DNA of 64,000 bases from Diospyros lotus (Eukaryota; Streptophyta; Magnoliopsida; Ericales; Ebenaceae): the NCBI RefSeq assembly GCF_014633365.1, contig NC_068346.1, positions 35,651,191 to 35,715,190 of the forward strand. The letters are read 5' to 3'. The notes below the pieces were generated by a model that saw only the letters and a list, made by a program, of their open reading frames with translations, was not told where the DNA came from and searched no databases. Shown here in pieces: positions 1 to 12,582 of this stretch. The position numbers and the translations under genes were made by a program. Position 1 is the first letter of the stretch; each line of letters opens with the position of its first letter.

Positions 1-756
1 TTTACATTATGTTGATGCCATTGGACATGTGGATTTATGGTATATATTGTTGCTATACCGCCTTAATATTAAACATATGCCCTATAAATCTTTTAAAAAC
101 CAAAGTGGTTTGGACATATAATTTTTAATGTAGAAATAACTGTTTACTGAGTTGTAAGCAAACTACCTTACCTTGGCATTTTTCAGATGATCAATCAAAC
201 CCTTAGAGCAATCCTCATAGGGTTTTGAAATATTAGACATTCATGAATTTTTCATTTGATTGAATGCTTTGTGTATTTATTAAAGACTAATTAACTTTAT
301 TGTGATATTTTTGTTGGATATCATTGAATTATCACTATACAATGTTAGAGTCCTTTAGATAACTTGTGATTTGAATGAATTAGGCTTTGCATTCATGAGC
401 CAAGGCTTGATTCACAGGCGGGGGTTGGGGGGGTGGATACAATGTGATACCAAAACTAACCAAAGCTGCTACTGAGTGAATGCAAGCTGGGAAAGTGTTT
501 AAGACTGATTTGAGTTAGATTGAAATATGAGAGTTGTGGGTTGGTGAGAACCTCGATAATTAAAAGAGTGAAAGTATGTCACGACCCAATGCGACCTTGG
601 AAAGTGTGTAAGACTGACTTGAGTTATATCTGTACTCATTTGCTTTAATTGAGTTATAACCCATGGAATTCACATGCTTGTATATTATATAAATATATAT
701 GTAAGAAGTACAAACTTCACATTTTCTTATTTTTCCCTTCTGGTCAATCATTTTAG
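1..756 (+). other. Intron of the RH3-type helicase gene (upstream end outside window)
   Basis: No exon of the helicase could be recognised here. The stretch ends in a T-rich tract and an AG acceptor at 755-756, directly before the exon that encodes motif I. It must be the distal part of an intron. The exons for the transit peptide and Q motif lie to the left of the window. It contains a G-rich run at about 420-436. Apart from that I see nothing. Confidence 0.7.
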
Positions 757-3700
757 AGAGCAGTGTTGACACCTGCATTGGAAGGTCGAGATCTAATTGC
801 TCGTGCAAAGACGGGGACAGGAAAGACATTAGCCTTTGGGATTCCAATGATTAAGCTGCTCAGTGAAGATGACCAAGAAAAGAGTTCTATGAGGTAATGG
901 TTATATCATTCACACGTGTGGCTTCTGCTATTTTGATATTTTTGCTGAATGGTGCATTTTAATTGTTTAAAGGCGTGGTAGGCTTCCCAGAGTGTTGGTT
1001 CTTGCACCCACTAGAGAGTTAGCAAAGCAAGTAGAGAAAGAGATCAAAGAGTCTGCACCGTATTTGAGCACAGTTTGTGTATATGGAGGAGTTTCTTATA
1101 ACACACAGCAAAATGCACTTCATCGTGGAGTTGATGTCGTGGTGGGGACTCCAGGCAGAATAATCGACTTAATAAAAAATAACAGCCTGAAATTGGGGGA
1201 AGTTCAATACTTGGTTCTTGATGAAGCTGATCAAATGCTTGCGGTTGGTTTTGAGGAAGATGTGGAGGTGATTCTAGAAAGGCTCCAGCAAAACGGCAGA
1301 GCATGCTCTTCTCAGCAACCATGCCTGGTTGGGTAAAGAAACTGGCCAGGAAGTACTTAGACAATCCTCTGACCATTGATTTGGTGAGTTATTTTATTCT
1401 CCTTTTCTTGTCCAACCTACTTGCAATATTTTATCTACATGGCGAGCATGGGATTCCTGCTTGCACATTAATATATTGTTTTTCCCCTTTTATTTTTCTA
1501 ATGATGAATAGTAACCTTTTTATTTTCCTTTTTGGGTACTTAGTGGGTGATGCTATTTTTTTAGGCTTTTTGGAAAACTACTACTCTGTATGTTTTATGG
1601 TTACTTGTTATGAGAGAAATGGATACCTGTTGAGAGTATTGAAAGTTATATTTTTTTTTTGCTTGAAGTGAACCATTGTCATCCTCTTCTTTTGTGGGTT
1701 AAAGTTTTGCCTTTCTCTTTTGAGGCTTTTGTGTACTTTCTTGATGATCTCTTGATTTAAGTAGTCCTTTTTGCTTATCTTTTGTGTGGTCCGCTCACTC
1801 CCTTAAGGCTGTCTTTTTAGCTTTTCTTTATTATCCCCCCCCCCCCCCCCCCCCCCCCCAAATGTTACATGGACATTTGATTTCATTGCCCAGCCATACA
1901 CTGTTCCACACATGTCATTCACCTAGAATACTAGTTTTGGAGCTTATTCATTCTGCTTTTCTCCATAGGTTGGTGACCAGGATGAAAAGCTGGCAGAGGG
2001 AATAAAGTTGTTTGCTATATCAACCACTGCAACTTCAAAGCGTACCATTCTCAGTGATCTTGTAACGGTATGGATTAGCAGTTAATTTTATTGGACTGCA
2101 ATTGTTCATGTTTGGTAATAGAAGTTGGGGTTCATGATTTGAAGTAAAGGAATGCCTTAACAGACTTTTGGGTTGCGTTAACTACTAGGTCTATGCAAAG
2201 GGTGGGAAGGCCATTGTTTTCACACAAACAAAACGCGATGCAGATGAAGTCTCAATGGCATTAACAAACAGCATTGCTTCAGAGGCATTGCATGGTGATA
2301 TATCACAACACCAGAGGGAGAGAACATTAAATGGTTTTAGGCAAGGAAAATTCACTGTGCTAGTTGCCACAGATGTTGCAGCTAGAGGGCTTGATATCCC
2401 CAATGTTGATTTAGTAAGTAATACTGCTTCCATGATTACATCACCAAATATATTGTTGAGACATGTATTTCGTTTTTGTGGTTCTATGAAAGGTTTGTTG
2501 TTAATGGTATTTGCCACTTTTGCTACATTATATGTATCAAATTTTTGTTTAATCTGTTTGTGTGTAGATCAACTGTTCTTATGTTTATATCCATGTTCAT
2601 TAGTCCCTAGTACTTGGCTTTGTATGCGTACCATACATGAAGCTTAAGAGTCAAGTATCTGTAGTTTTTTTTTTTTTGGTTTTTTTTAAGTTGTGCATCT
2701 AACCCAGTTGGAAAAACTTAGTTGCTCCATTACCCAGGTAACCCGGCAAGGTTTTGTTTTGTTTTAATATGGTAACTTATGCTTGTGGCTTTATTTTATT
2801 TTGAGCACTTAGTTCAGAATGTGATTTCGGTATATCATCAAACCTTGGCTCTTCTCTCCATCAGATTATCCACTATGAACTACCTAATGATCCAGAGACT
2901 TTTGTTCATCGTTCTGGTCGTACTGGACGAGCTGGGAAAGAAGGTACAGCTATTTTGATGTTCACCAGTAGCCAAAGGCGAACAATCAAATCTCTTGAGC
3001 GTGATGTTGGGTGCAAATTTGAGTTCATCACTCCACCATCCGTCGAAGAGGTTTTGGGGTCATCAGCTGAGCAAGTGATTGCTACCCTCAGTGGAGTTCA
3101 TCATGAATCTGTGGAATTCTTTACCCCAACCGCACAGAAGTTAATTGATGAACAAGGCACTGTTGCTCTTGCTGCTGCAATAGCACAGATGAGTGGTTTT
3201 TCGCGGCCTCCATCATCCCGTTCTCTTATTACCCATGAGCAGGTAATTCATGGATCAATATTTTTTAGTTCAGGTACCTAGGTCCTTAGACTTCCCTTTG
3301 CCTGAGGTGGTTTCCCGCTGTTTAATTGCATTAGAAGTGCTGAAATGTAATTTCACATTTATAAATTGCTTAATTTTCTTGAAAATCTTCAGAATTAGTT
3401 TTTTTTATTTTATTGGCAATTGATTGATTTTAACCACCCAATGCAGTTAAGAACAACTATCATTAGTTAATTGCATTGAAAATGTGCCTTCATTTGAAGG
3501 TTTCTTTCCAATCGTCCCTGCAGAAATTAGACTTATAAAATTATTGTTATTATTATTATTTTTTTCTGCCGGGGGGTGGGGGGTGGGGTCGTGTTGGGTT
3601 ATTAGCAGAAATTTTTTCCTTCTGGATATTTTCCTTCGAACATTAACTGTTACTTTAATTTTAAAAGCTTTTACTTGTAATGCCCATCAGTTGCCAATAG

Positions 3701-4895
3701 GTTTGTGCCCTTAATGTTGAGCCCTTGTCATTGTTTGGCAGTGCTTTTGCTTCCAACAATTGGCTTGTGTCCAACGTGCTCCGTTCTTCTGATAATTTTG
3801 TGCTTATCTATTTGTAATAGCCCTTAAAAAGTTACTTATCTTCTGAGTTTACTGCAATCCCTCAGGGATTGGTGACGTTGCAGCTGACACGTGATCCGGG
3901 TTATTCTAGAGGCTTCCTTTCAGCTAGATCTGTCACCGGATTATTGTCAGATGTGTATTCTGCTGCTGCTGATGAAGTTGGGAAAATCCACTTAATTGCA
4001 GATGAAAAGGTGTGTATATTTGAAGCAAATAGGTTGATTATCGCCCAAGAATCTCTATTGATACACTGTTTTGTTAGAAACAAACTTTTGACATTTCTAA
4101 TGTCAGGTTCAAGGAGCAGTTTTTGATCTTCCAGAAGAAGTGGCAAAAGAGCTTCTGAGCAGACCGACACCGCCTGGAAATACTCTCTCCAAAATTTCTA
4201 AGGTTGTCTTAACTGTGGTCACTGTTCATGGCTCTTGCATTAGTATATAATGTATAACATTTGAATTAGCTATTATAAGGAACATGTGCAATATATCTTC
4301 GTATCCCTCTGCGCCTCGCGTCACTTCGATGATAGGTCCTGCTAATTAAGAATTGGACACTGAGAATGTGTAATGCTCGTCTGTGTTTTGCAGCTGCCTG
4401 CTTTGCAAGATGATGGGCCTCCAAGTGATTTCTATGGCAGGTTTTCTAACAGGGACAGGGGCTCCCGAGCAGGTTCAAGAGACCGTAGAGGTGCCAGAAG
4501 TTCACGGGGTTGGGGTTGGGGTTCTGATGATGAGGGCGAAACTGACCATCGGCGTGGTGGTGGTCGGGGCAGCGGTGGTGGTCGGGGCAGCCGAAGCAAC
4601 AGTAGTTGGTCTAGGAGCTCCAGAGACAGTGGAAACGATTGGCTAATTGGTGACAGGCGCACTGGGCGGTCATCCTCCTTTGGGAATAGAGACAGGTACA
4701 TATACCTATCATCTCCTCGGGACATTATGTATTCCATTATTAGGCCATGTTAAAGAGATCTGTTAAAGAGCATTCCATCTAAACCGGTGACATGAGAAAC
4801 TGTTTTTGCATGGCAGGAGCTTTGCCGGAGCATGCTTCAACTGTGGGCGGTCGGGACACAGGGCATCAGAATGCCCCACCAAGAAAGGTTACTAG
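757..4895 (+). CDS. RH3: DEAD-box ATP-dependent RNA helicase, RH3-type, 5'-truncated by window edge, one frameshift
   Basis: Exons read as 757-893, 973-1383, 1969-2067, 2189-2413, 2865-3242, 3866-4009, 4107-4202, 4394-4695 and 4817-4895 (stop TAG 4893-4895). All junctions are GT-AG with matching phase. Together they encode about 623 residues. The family is usually near 750, so roughly the first 120 (plastid transit peptide, Q motif) lie outside the window. Helicase motifs are in order: AKTGTGKT (I), PTRELA (Ia), TPGR (Ib), DEAD (II), SAT (III), IVFTQT (IV), [11 protein letters not shown] (V) and [10 protein letters not shown] (VI). A Gly/Arg/Ser-rich tail follows, then a terminal CCHC zinc knuckle ([14 protein letters not shown]). 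This knuckle-plus-GR tail is the hallmark of RH3, which in Arabidopsis acts in chloroplast group II intron splicing and 50S ribosome assembly. Exon 973-1383 has lost one base in the AAAA run at 1290-1293, between DEAD and SAT. Paralogue identity is inferred from memory of Arabidopsis RH3. Confidence 0.93.
1835..1859 (+). repeat. Poly-C tract (25 C) in RH3 intron
   Basis: An uninterrupted run of 25 C lies about 110 bases upstream of the acceptor at 1967-1968, on the sense strand of the gene. Its length is unreliable in most sequencing. Confidence 0.9.
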
Positions 4896-5228
4896 TTGTG
4901 TTGTTGGTGGCACCCTTGTTCCCTGCACTGTTCGTCTGGTGACACGAGGAAGGGATTGCTGGTGGCGGAGAGGCCACTGTTTGCCAATGCCACGGGCACT
5001 GACTTACAATGCTTTGGTTCCTAAAATGGAGGCCTTATTAGGAGGTCCAGAAGGCTGAAGAAGACGGTTTTGTGTGTAAAAAGAGTTGCAGAGCGGCAGC
5101 CTGTGTCTCTCCTTGAGCCCTCTCCCAACCCCACAGTGCAGGGTATCTATTATTTTTGACAGGCCGATTATTTTGACATTGTCGAACAAATTGTTGAACT
5201 TTTATAGGTCTTGAACTCATTAAAAATG

Positions 5229-5230
<2 letters not shown>

Positions 5231-5288
<58 letters not shown>

Positions 5289-5290
5289 AT
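5231..5290. repeat. Compound CT/TA microsatellite
   Basis: About 20 CT units are followed by about 10 TA units. The tract lies roughly 335 bases past the RH3 stop codon, in the probable 3' UTR or just after it. Confidence 0.95.
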
Positions 5291-6044
5291 TTTTTTGATT
5301 AAATTCTTTGCACGATGGAGGGTGACTTCAGAAACAATAACAAAATTACTCCTTTGTGATAAAAAATAGTCGATTTGCAAACCAAGAATAGAACTACGTA
5401 TTAGATCAATCTTTTTGGTAAGTTTTAAGGGTACCAATACCAATACCCGTCCCTCTTGTATTTGCACCATACCACCTTCACTTTTGACCACACTCCCCCT
5501 TTCATGTTGCAACGTACCCCTTTGGCGTTGTGCATTACATCTCATTCAAGGTGCACCCCACCCCCAAGGACACAATGCCCTTGGGTACCCTCAAAGCCCC
5601 CAATCTTTTTTGAACCTCTAAAGTAAGGAGATTCATGCATTGGAAGCACCAGTTATTGTTGTGAATTTGTTTACGCCCACAACAATTCAACAATCCACAA
5701 GTGAGAGCAATTTTGCCAAGATAGTTGCATGGTCTCTGGACTTTTAAGGCCAGCAAAAGAGAGCAATTTTGCCAAGGCAGTTGGTATGGTCTTCTGGACT
5801 TAAGGTAAGGTACAACAAAAGCCTCGTTCTCTCTCTTTGCTTACAAGTATAGGGACATCTATCACAAAATTACAAGGGAATTGTTTAGCGCACAGATTTT
5901 TCAATGGAAAGGAAAATGACTTATTTTATGTACATAAATTCTTCTTACATGTATGTGAGGACAACATTTTACTTAATTTTTCTTCTCATTTCACGAATCC
6001 TAATCCTAGTTTCTGACCATAGCATAAACAGTTCTACAACCCAT
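5291..6044. other. Intergenic spacer between two convergent genes
   Basis: The tail-to-tail spacer holds the 3' UTRs of RH3 (from the left) and the TVP38-like gene (from the right). A near-duplicate phrase (GAGAGCAATTTTGCCAAG) occurs at about 5702 and 5759. I saw no ORF with recognisable homology and no clear poly(A) signal. Confidence 0.6.
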
Positions 6045-9000
6045 CTAGTCTATTGACTCGGTTGATGAGAAGCCCAGATGCTTAGGTTTTTCAAGTGGAA
6101 GCTTCCCCATCTCCAAGTTGCTGTGGTGAGAAACAGGGGCTTCACCACCGGCTTCTCCTGCCTTCAGTTCATTCAACGTTCTCTTTGCATATATGGTGAA
6201 AGCAACCGTAGTGACAATTGCAACAATGAAGGAAATAACATTGTATATAATTTCCACTAAAGTCATATGATAATTCCGATACCTCACATCTGCAAATGTC
6301 CTTATAAGACGACCACTGCAAAAAACACAGCAAAAAGCATAAAGATCGAAGACTGTAAGCACAGCACAAATTGGCGATCACAACTGAAGTGCTCAAAAAG
6401 GGTAGTGAAGCATTAACCAAACAACTAGACATGTCCCCCAGAATAAAAGAGCCTTTCCCGACGTGCAAAGCTTTGAATGCCATGGGCTGACTAGTGAATT
6501 GAAGAGCTAATGGCAAAGAAAACTAACCTGTAGATGTAGATGAAGGCTTCTGGGACCATTCCAGCAATTGATCCAAATAAATAGGGCCAAAATCTCATGC
6601 TAGTCACCACTATTGCATAATTGAAAATTGTGTAAGGAAATGGTGAAACCCTGAAGAGTGCAACCACTCGAAATTGACGAAACCAGCTTCCTTCTCCTGC
6701 TAGTCTAATCATTTCAGCTTTCTGAGGCCATCTCTTTAACCATTGCTGCACATGCAATAAGATACACATGGAAAAAGAGAGAGAGAGAGAGAAAGTAACA
6801 AGTACATGAAAGTAAATATGACAGTTGGCTCTATCATTGTCATTAAGATCTATGGATGTCTTACATGAATGCGGTCACGGAAGAGTAATCCAATCAAATA
6901 TGGCAGGACCATGCCGATGGTAGTTCCAACCATAATAATAACAAATCCAAGACCATATCCAAAAATCATTCCAGCCAGCCACATGGAAGGGCCAGAGGGA
7001 ATTAAAAATATGGGGAAAAGTGCCAAGGAAGCAACAAGTACGAGGGCAAGAACTGGACGACCAAAGGCAGTAGCTTCCCATTCCATGATTGGGAGGAGAA
7101 CCTACATCAAAATTGATAAATTTAAGGTTAGTACTGCATGTTCGTAGAATTTAATATTAGGGGTGCGCTTCATAATATAACTACTCCAGGAGAAAAGCTA
7201 ATGTCAGAAAATGAGTTTCCATCCCATTTCAGCCAACAATCATAAGCCTGAAATAAATTAAACAGGTGCAATCTTAGGAGCCTGACATACAATTTAAGAT
7301 TGGTTATGAAACTTCTTATTTGTAACTGAACATCCTCATAATAACTTGTTAGTTACCAAACAACTCCCCTAAAAGTTTTAATGCTTTGAGAATTCAGATA
7401 TCTGCAGGGCCCTTGTTCCATCTTAATAAATGTGCTCAAGTTTTATTCTACTAACTGCAGCCTAGCCAGGTTACCTCATTGTATTGGCCAACCTCAGGAT
7501 CTCTTCATAGAATGCCCTTACCACGGTCCTGTAACAATGATCCGTAACTTTACCCCTTCACCAGGAGCCTCAAGAATCACTAGGTGTTTCCCCAAGTTCC
7601 TCGAATATATATTTTCTTTGATAAATAAGTTCTTCATATACAAATCTTCTTTGATAAGCATGAGAATCTTTCTATTTGAGTATATAGTAGTAGGGAAATG
7701 AATATCATGTTTCCCCAAGTTCCTCGTATATATATTTTGTTTGATAAATAAGTTCTTCATTTACATATCTTCTTTGATAAACTTTCTATTTGAGTATATA
7801 GTAGTAGGGAAATGAATATCCTGGAATCCAAGACATCACTTATTTAATAAAAATCCGAAGCAGATAGTAATGATCCAAATAAACAAGCTCCTCACACAAA
7901 AGGGCTACAGTTAACATGTAGCTAAACAATTTAACTATTGAACAATATACTAATCTAAAAAGATCATGCTTATGCATCCATAGATAATTACTATATCTCA
8001 ATTCCAGGGTATCTTCTCTCAGTTTTGCATGTATTTTCCAGTAGAAAATGCATGTGCCAATTTAATTATGCCCCCTCTCCATTTCTATGGCAATTATTCA
8101 TAAAACTTCTACTAGTTTTTCTTAGCATTGCTAAAGTTGTGCTTATATAAGCAACCCTAAGCACACAATTGAAACAATAGTAGAGGCATGGTCAACATAA
8201 TGATCTCTCAACAAAATTGATTTAAACCGACAACTTTGGGTTCAAATTTCAAGCACAACTTATTTAGTTTCCATGAACACCTTATTCCAACTGCTACATT
8301 CCAGAAGTTGTCATATTTATTTGGAATGAATGTAGGTTCACTAGGAAACTCAAGCAGAAGCCTAAATAGCTAAAAAGAAATGCAGTGACGGATTCAAGAA
8401 AATAAACAGTCTGCCCATTAGGCATAAATGGACAATGATAACAACAATAATATAGTTACTTGCATGTTTATTATTCAAAGGATACTTTCAGCCAAACTGT
8501 ACAGATTCAAGTTGTTAGTGGCTGCCACGCTCTACAAAGATTACCATGACACCAAAGCCATGGCCATATGGAGTAACATTGAAGAGGAGGGGGGGCGATA
8601 GGGCTAAACCCTGAACCATGCCATTACTACCAAGGCCCAGCCTCCAAAAACAAAAAAGAAAAAAAAAGGTTGGAGTTGGGGGGGGGGGGGGGGGGGGGGG
8701 GGAGGTAATATCAAATCCGAAGCTACTTATTTCCATAAGAAATGTCTCCAATAAACAGGAAGAAATCAGATCGTAAGTTGCTAACTGAGCCACAATTGAG
8801 TGTTCGTGCATTACGCCCTCAAAGCATAAAGATGGGGTGTACTGACAGGAACAGGTAACATTGGTGTTTTAATTTTTTTTGACATGGTCATGCAAAGAGA
8901 TCAGCAACAAAACAGAAAGAAATGGGATGGGGGAATAGGTCAGGATATGGAAATACCTTTTCAAAAAGAAATGGCACTCCCCACTTCACAAAAATGAGAA

Positions 9001-9208
9001 GAACTATTAAGGTAATAAAGCACCATAGCATAGCCTTAATCCACCAAATAAATGGCTTGTATCTTGTTCCAGCTTGGGGTTGTAAATTATCAGCCTCAGC
9101 AGCCCGTGGTTCATTTGGGATAACCAACCGTACATACTCACTGTCTTCCTTTACTTGACTGCCACCATTTAGAACATCTTTCCCCAGCTTCTCAGCTGAA
9201 TCTGGCAT
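6045..9208 (-). CDS. TVP38/TMEM64 (DedA/VTT-domain) family membrane protein
   Basis: Four coding exons on the minus strand: 9208-8957, 7101-6865, 6745-6528 and 6315-6045. They join in phase to give 325 residues, a normal length for plant members (about 300). The N-terminal ~60 residues are hydrophilic and cytosolic. The first membrane segment is near residues 62-80, a second sits in exon 2, and the VTT core spans about residues 100-245. Family phrases include [16 protein letters not shown], the re-entrant-loop stretch [18 protein letters not shown], and [20 protein letters not shown]. Another membrane helix lies near the C terminus. Known relatives act in the secretory pathway (yeast Tvp38, annotated SNARE-associated Golgi protein; TMEM41B/VMP1-type lipid scramblases). 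The plant substrate is not known to me. An in-frame TGA upstream of the ATG supports the start. The frame is intact. Intron 1 (7102-8956) contains a long homopolymer. Confidence 0.92.
8678..8702 (-). repeat. Poly-C tract (25) on the sense strand of TVP38-like intron 1
   Basis: A run of 25 G on the + strand lies in the intron 7102-8956 of the minus-strand gene, so the pre-mRNA carries poly-C. Confidence 0.9.
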
Positions 9209-9229
9209 CTTTACTGAGACACCAGAAGT

Positions 9230-10633
9230 CTGTCAATGAAACATGAATGTGCCATTAACATCAATACAGGCAAGGATAGTGCAAATTATTCATTCTAAAA
9301 ATAATTTGGCATCTTAACAAATTGTAATCCAAAAGCTAGCAAACAAATTTTATTTACTACCCCTAAAGCAGGAATTCTAAAACTACTCATGCCCAGAAGT
9401 GTAATAACTTGATGTAACACAATTCCACTCCACCTAATGTGTCAAGAAGGATGTAACTAGAACATAAAAATCATGCTTCACCCTATGGTTCAACATATAT
9501 ATGTAAACATGTAAAACATGTTTTTAACACTAAAATTTCTATGCAGGTAAGAGATATCAAAATCGAAGAAGGCTTATTCTCCCTCCAAATTCTTCTGCAT
9601 CTACTCAATTTATGGAATGGATACAAGACTACTATTACAGAAGATGAACAGCAGGCAGCAAAAAGTAGAACCAAATTATGCCAGAAGCTTTCAGTTCCTG
9701 AGCACCTTAAACTCAAAGCTGATATAGAAACTAAGCTGCATTTGATATTTTAGCTTAAGACAAAAACTTGACATTCGATTTGAAGTACGGATTTGGCCTC
9801 GAACAAGAGCGGCGGAAGGTTTCCACTGTCCGATTCAAAATGACAACACCCCCCCCACCCCCCACCCCCCCCAAAAAAAAAAAAATTCACAGCAGTGACC
9901 TTTATACTCCCCATAAAATCCAGCGACTTATTCAACTAAGTTGAAGTCTCGACTCAAATCCTTAAAGAACCAACATAAAAATAAGGGTTTTAATGCACTT
10001 AAAGGGTCTTGTTGATAAGCGTAAAAATTCTAATCATGTCTGCTCCTGCGATTGTTACGCGCCTGAGCTGTTAAAAATCAGAATTGTTCATCAAAATCCC
10101 GTCACTTCTCAGTTCCCAAACGCCCAATATTTATTTCGGAATAGATAAAGGAGAAATTAGAAAGGGCCATCCTCTTCGTCTTCTCTATAGCCCTAAAAAT
10201 CACCGAACAACCACAGCCATGGGTTTGCCCTTTCTAATTTCTTTCCCCTTGCGTCTGTGTATATATACATACGTATTAATACAGCAATTAACTGAATAAA
10301 AGTGCTCCCCACGCCCTCAAACTCAAGGCCACAACAATTCCCAGTTTTTTGAAGCCACGGAGAGAAATATTCGGAAAAATGGTAAACACACACACACACA
10401 CACATATTAAATAGAAACGCATGGATAAACAGAGCAGACAGAGAGTCAAGGTTTCTAGGTCAACTCTCACATTAAAGCCGGAGAAGATGCCTCGGACGAC
10501 AACGCCGGTGAGCTCCCTCCGTCAAGCAATTTGCTGCTCCGCCGCCTGTGTGTGTATATCTATAAGCGACGTTTATATCTCTTCCTCTCACTAGAACACG
10601 AATGAATCGTGGATGAAATCGTTAATGGCGGTT

Positions 10634-10667
<34 letters not shown>

Positions 10668-10800
10668 GAGACAACCAGAAATGGAGATGTTCTCTTGCTT
10701 TTCTCTCTCTCTAAAGCAAAGCACTCTTTCCGCCGCGTGAGCGAGTCTGCCCTCCGGGCTTGACTGTCTCTCCCTTTTCCCACGAAAGTAACTCTATGTG
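9230..10800 (-). promoter_or_regulatory. Probable 5' UTR intron, leader exon and promoter of the TVP38-like gene
   Basis: On the minus strand an acceptor-like TTGACAG at 9236-9230 lies 21 bases upstream of the ATG. A donor-like GTGAG sits at 10470-10466. Upstream of it is a CT-rich tract (10633-10672 as GA on the + strand), typical of plant leaders and core promoters. I infer a noncoding first exon of about 200 bases ending at 10471 and an intron 9230-10470. C/A-rich homopolymers (9848-9885) and a CA microsatellite (10387-10404) fall inside. This is inference only; full-length cDNA would decide it. Confidence 0.35.
10633..10672. repeat. GA/CT microsatellite
   Basis: (GA)n with one GG interruption, in the putative leader or promoter of the TVP38-like gene. 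Confidence 0.9.
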
Positions 10801-10810
10801 ATGGGATCAT

Positions 10811-11962
10811 CAGTATTGTGCGAATTTCGATGTTTGTATTTTTAATTATATCATGTGAGATAAATTATAGATTGAGTTTTTGATTTTGTGTGAGATAAAA
10901 ATCGAACTCATAATCTATCAAATTAATACTGACATATTATTTATTCGACTGTTCAATCTATATTCTAGAGACAACCTAACTCTATATTTTATTCCATATC
11001 TTAATTTTTTTAAATAAATTTACCTTTTTCCTCATTCCAATAAATTATTTTGAATTTTATATATAAATTTATTTTGATACAAGTTTTATCTTATCCATTT
11101 TAATAAACGTCACCGGTTATCTAATAAAAATGCTATTTAATAATATTAAAAAATAAATTTAATTATACTCACTAGTATAATCTTAAATTTAAAAATACAA
11201 TTATTTATTGACATTTTTTAAATCTATCGTTGCCTATTTTTCGAGAAAGAGACAGCATCGTTCTCTCGAAGAAGTTACTCACTAATTTCTAAGTCGACGT
11301 CCTCTCGAAAAAGAATTGAATAATATTTTTCTGAATAATACATTATACAATCAAGAAAGATGTTTTTCGAATAAGTCTCAAACATAACACATCTATCTTG
11401 AACCATTCTCTTGAGAGGAACAACAAGAGAGATCTTCTCCCAGACAATTTCACTATCCTATACTTCTTTGTTTACGTACTCTACTTCTAATTTTACTTGA
11501 TATTTTCATATTATAAATTTTAATTATTATATTTCGATAACAACAAAAGAATTGGTCCTAAATTTAAAAATACAATGATTTACTTTTATCCCTTTTCAAA
11601 GTCCAATAACTAAATTGATTTGGAGACGATACTATGATGCTTTTTTAGCATTGTAAATTTGAAGTTAAATTAATTTACTTAATATTTTTTTTAAAATATA
11701 TAATGAGTTATTTAGGTTGATTGGTTGGTTATGGCAATGGCCCATAGGTGAATTGGCTTTATGACATAGTAACGATCAGCCACACAATCATTATCTTAGG
11801 GATCTTTACTTGGAAGCAATCAATATTCTTCCTAACTCTTCATTGATTAGTTATAACTAAAAAAAGTTTCCTTTTTTTTTTTTTTCCTATCACTCAACTC
11901 ATTATCAAGCTTTAAAGTTAAATATTATTATCTCCAATAGTTCCTAATCCTAGTCTTATTTT
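10811..11962. other. AT-rich intergenic DNA with no recognisable gene
   Basis: Low-complexity, AT-rich sequence. A stretch at 11220-11460 with repeated CTCTCGAA/AGAGA phrases resembles eroded LTR sequence, but I found no ends. Nothing else is supportable. Confidence 0.5.
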
Positions 11963-12224
11963 TATTTTTAATTATTTTTTTATTTACCTGGGGTGTCCGA
12001 GATTCGCTTGATTAATATCTAAGAACAAGTGATCTTCTCCCTGATACACTCTCTAGATAAATCTGGATGCAGACACACTCTATAGACATGACAGAGTTGA
12101 ACATTTAGTGCAATCCGTGCGAGAGTTAAACCTTTCAATAAGTCGTCGCACTAATTCGAAACTTGATACTCTATGTGAAACTCTAGGTGCTTTACCACTA
12201 CACTATGCTCGTGGGGGCATACCG
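11963..12224 (-). mobile_element. tRNA-derived SINE, family A, with 10-bp target duplication
   Basis: Read on the minus strand, the element opens with the head GCCCCCACGAGCAT. A polymerase III A box follows (TAGTGTAGTGGTAAAGC), then a B box (GTTTCGAATTA) about 30 bases later. It ends in an A-rich tail (A/T-rich at 11963-11990 on +). The flanks carry an exact 10-bp direct repeat GTCTTATTTT at 11953-11962 and 12225-12234, the expected target-site duplication. The head matches the element at 27228-27574, which defines a family. No protein is encoded, and LINE machinery would be needed for movement. Confidence 0.8.
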
Positions 12225-12254
12225 GTCTTATTTTAGATGTTATGAACGGCTACA

Positions 12255-12582
12255 TGTGAGTTTTTTTTTCGTATTTTTTTATTTAATTATTTAAATTTTT
12301 TGTTATTTTAATTATACGCATAAACATGATATTGGGGTTAATTTAATCTCTTTACTTTGATTTGTTTTTTCTCATGACAACGGTAATTTTTTATTATTTT
12401 GATTATATTATTAAACTTGTATTTTTATACTTTTATGTATAAAAAATAAGATAAAGTGTACGTCACACTCTACGTCAAAATACAAGAATTAAATTGATTC
12501 AAAAATACAGATTCATGAATGCAAAAGTTTGGATTGTCACAAAATATATATATATATATAGAAATAAAAATATAAATTTGAC
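12255..12582. mobile_element. Palindromic MITE family P1, eroded copy
   Basis: The left arm carries TTAAATTTTTTGTTATTTTAATTAT. The centre has TATGTATAAAAAATAAGATA, and the right arm is its approximate inverse (TTAAATTGATTCAAAAATA), ending in TATAAATTTGAC. This layout is shared with the better copies at 19041-19518 and 36201-36660. The left end is degraded and no target duplication was found. Confidence 0.55.

Noticed and set aside
1303..1671. Open frame starting [13 protein letters not shown] as a separate gene
   Set aside because: It is the 3' part of the RH3 exon after the frameshift and then runs into the intron.
4383..4753. Alternative long open frames over the RH3 Gly/Arg-rich exon
   Set aside because: Low-complexity GC-rich coding keeps several frames open. 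Only the frame with the spliced CCHC knuckle matches the family.
10481..10590. Small + strand frame MPRTTTPVSS
   Set aside because: It lies antisense in the putative leader of the TVP38-like gene and has no homology or context.
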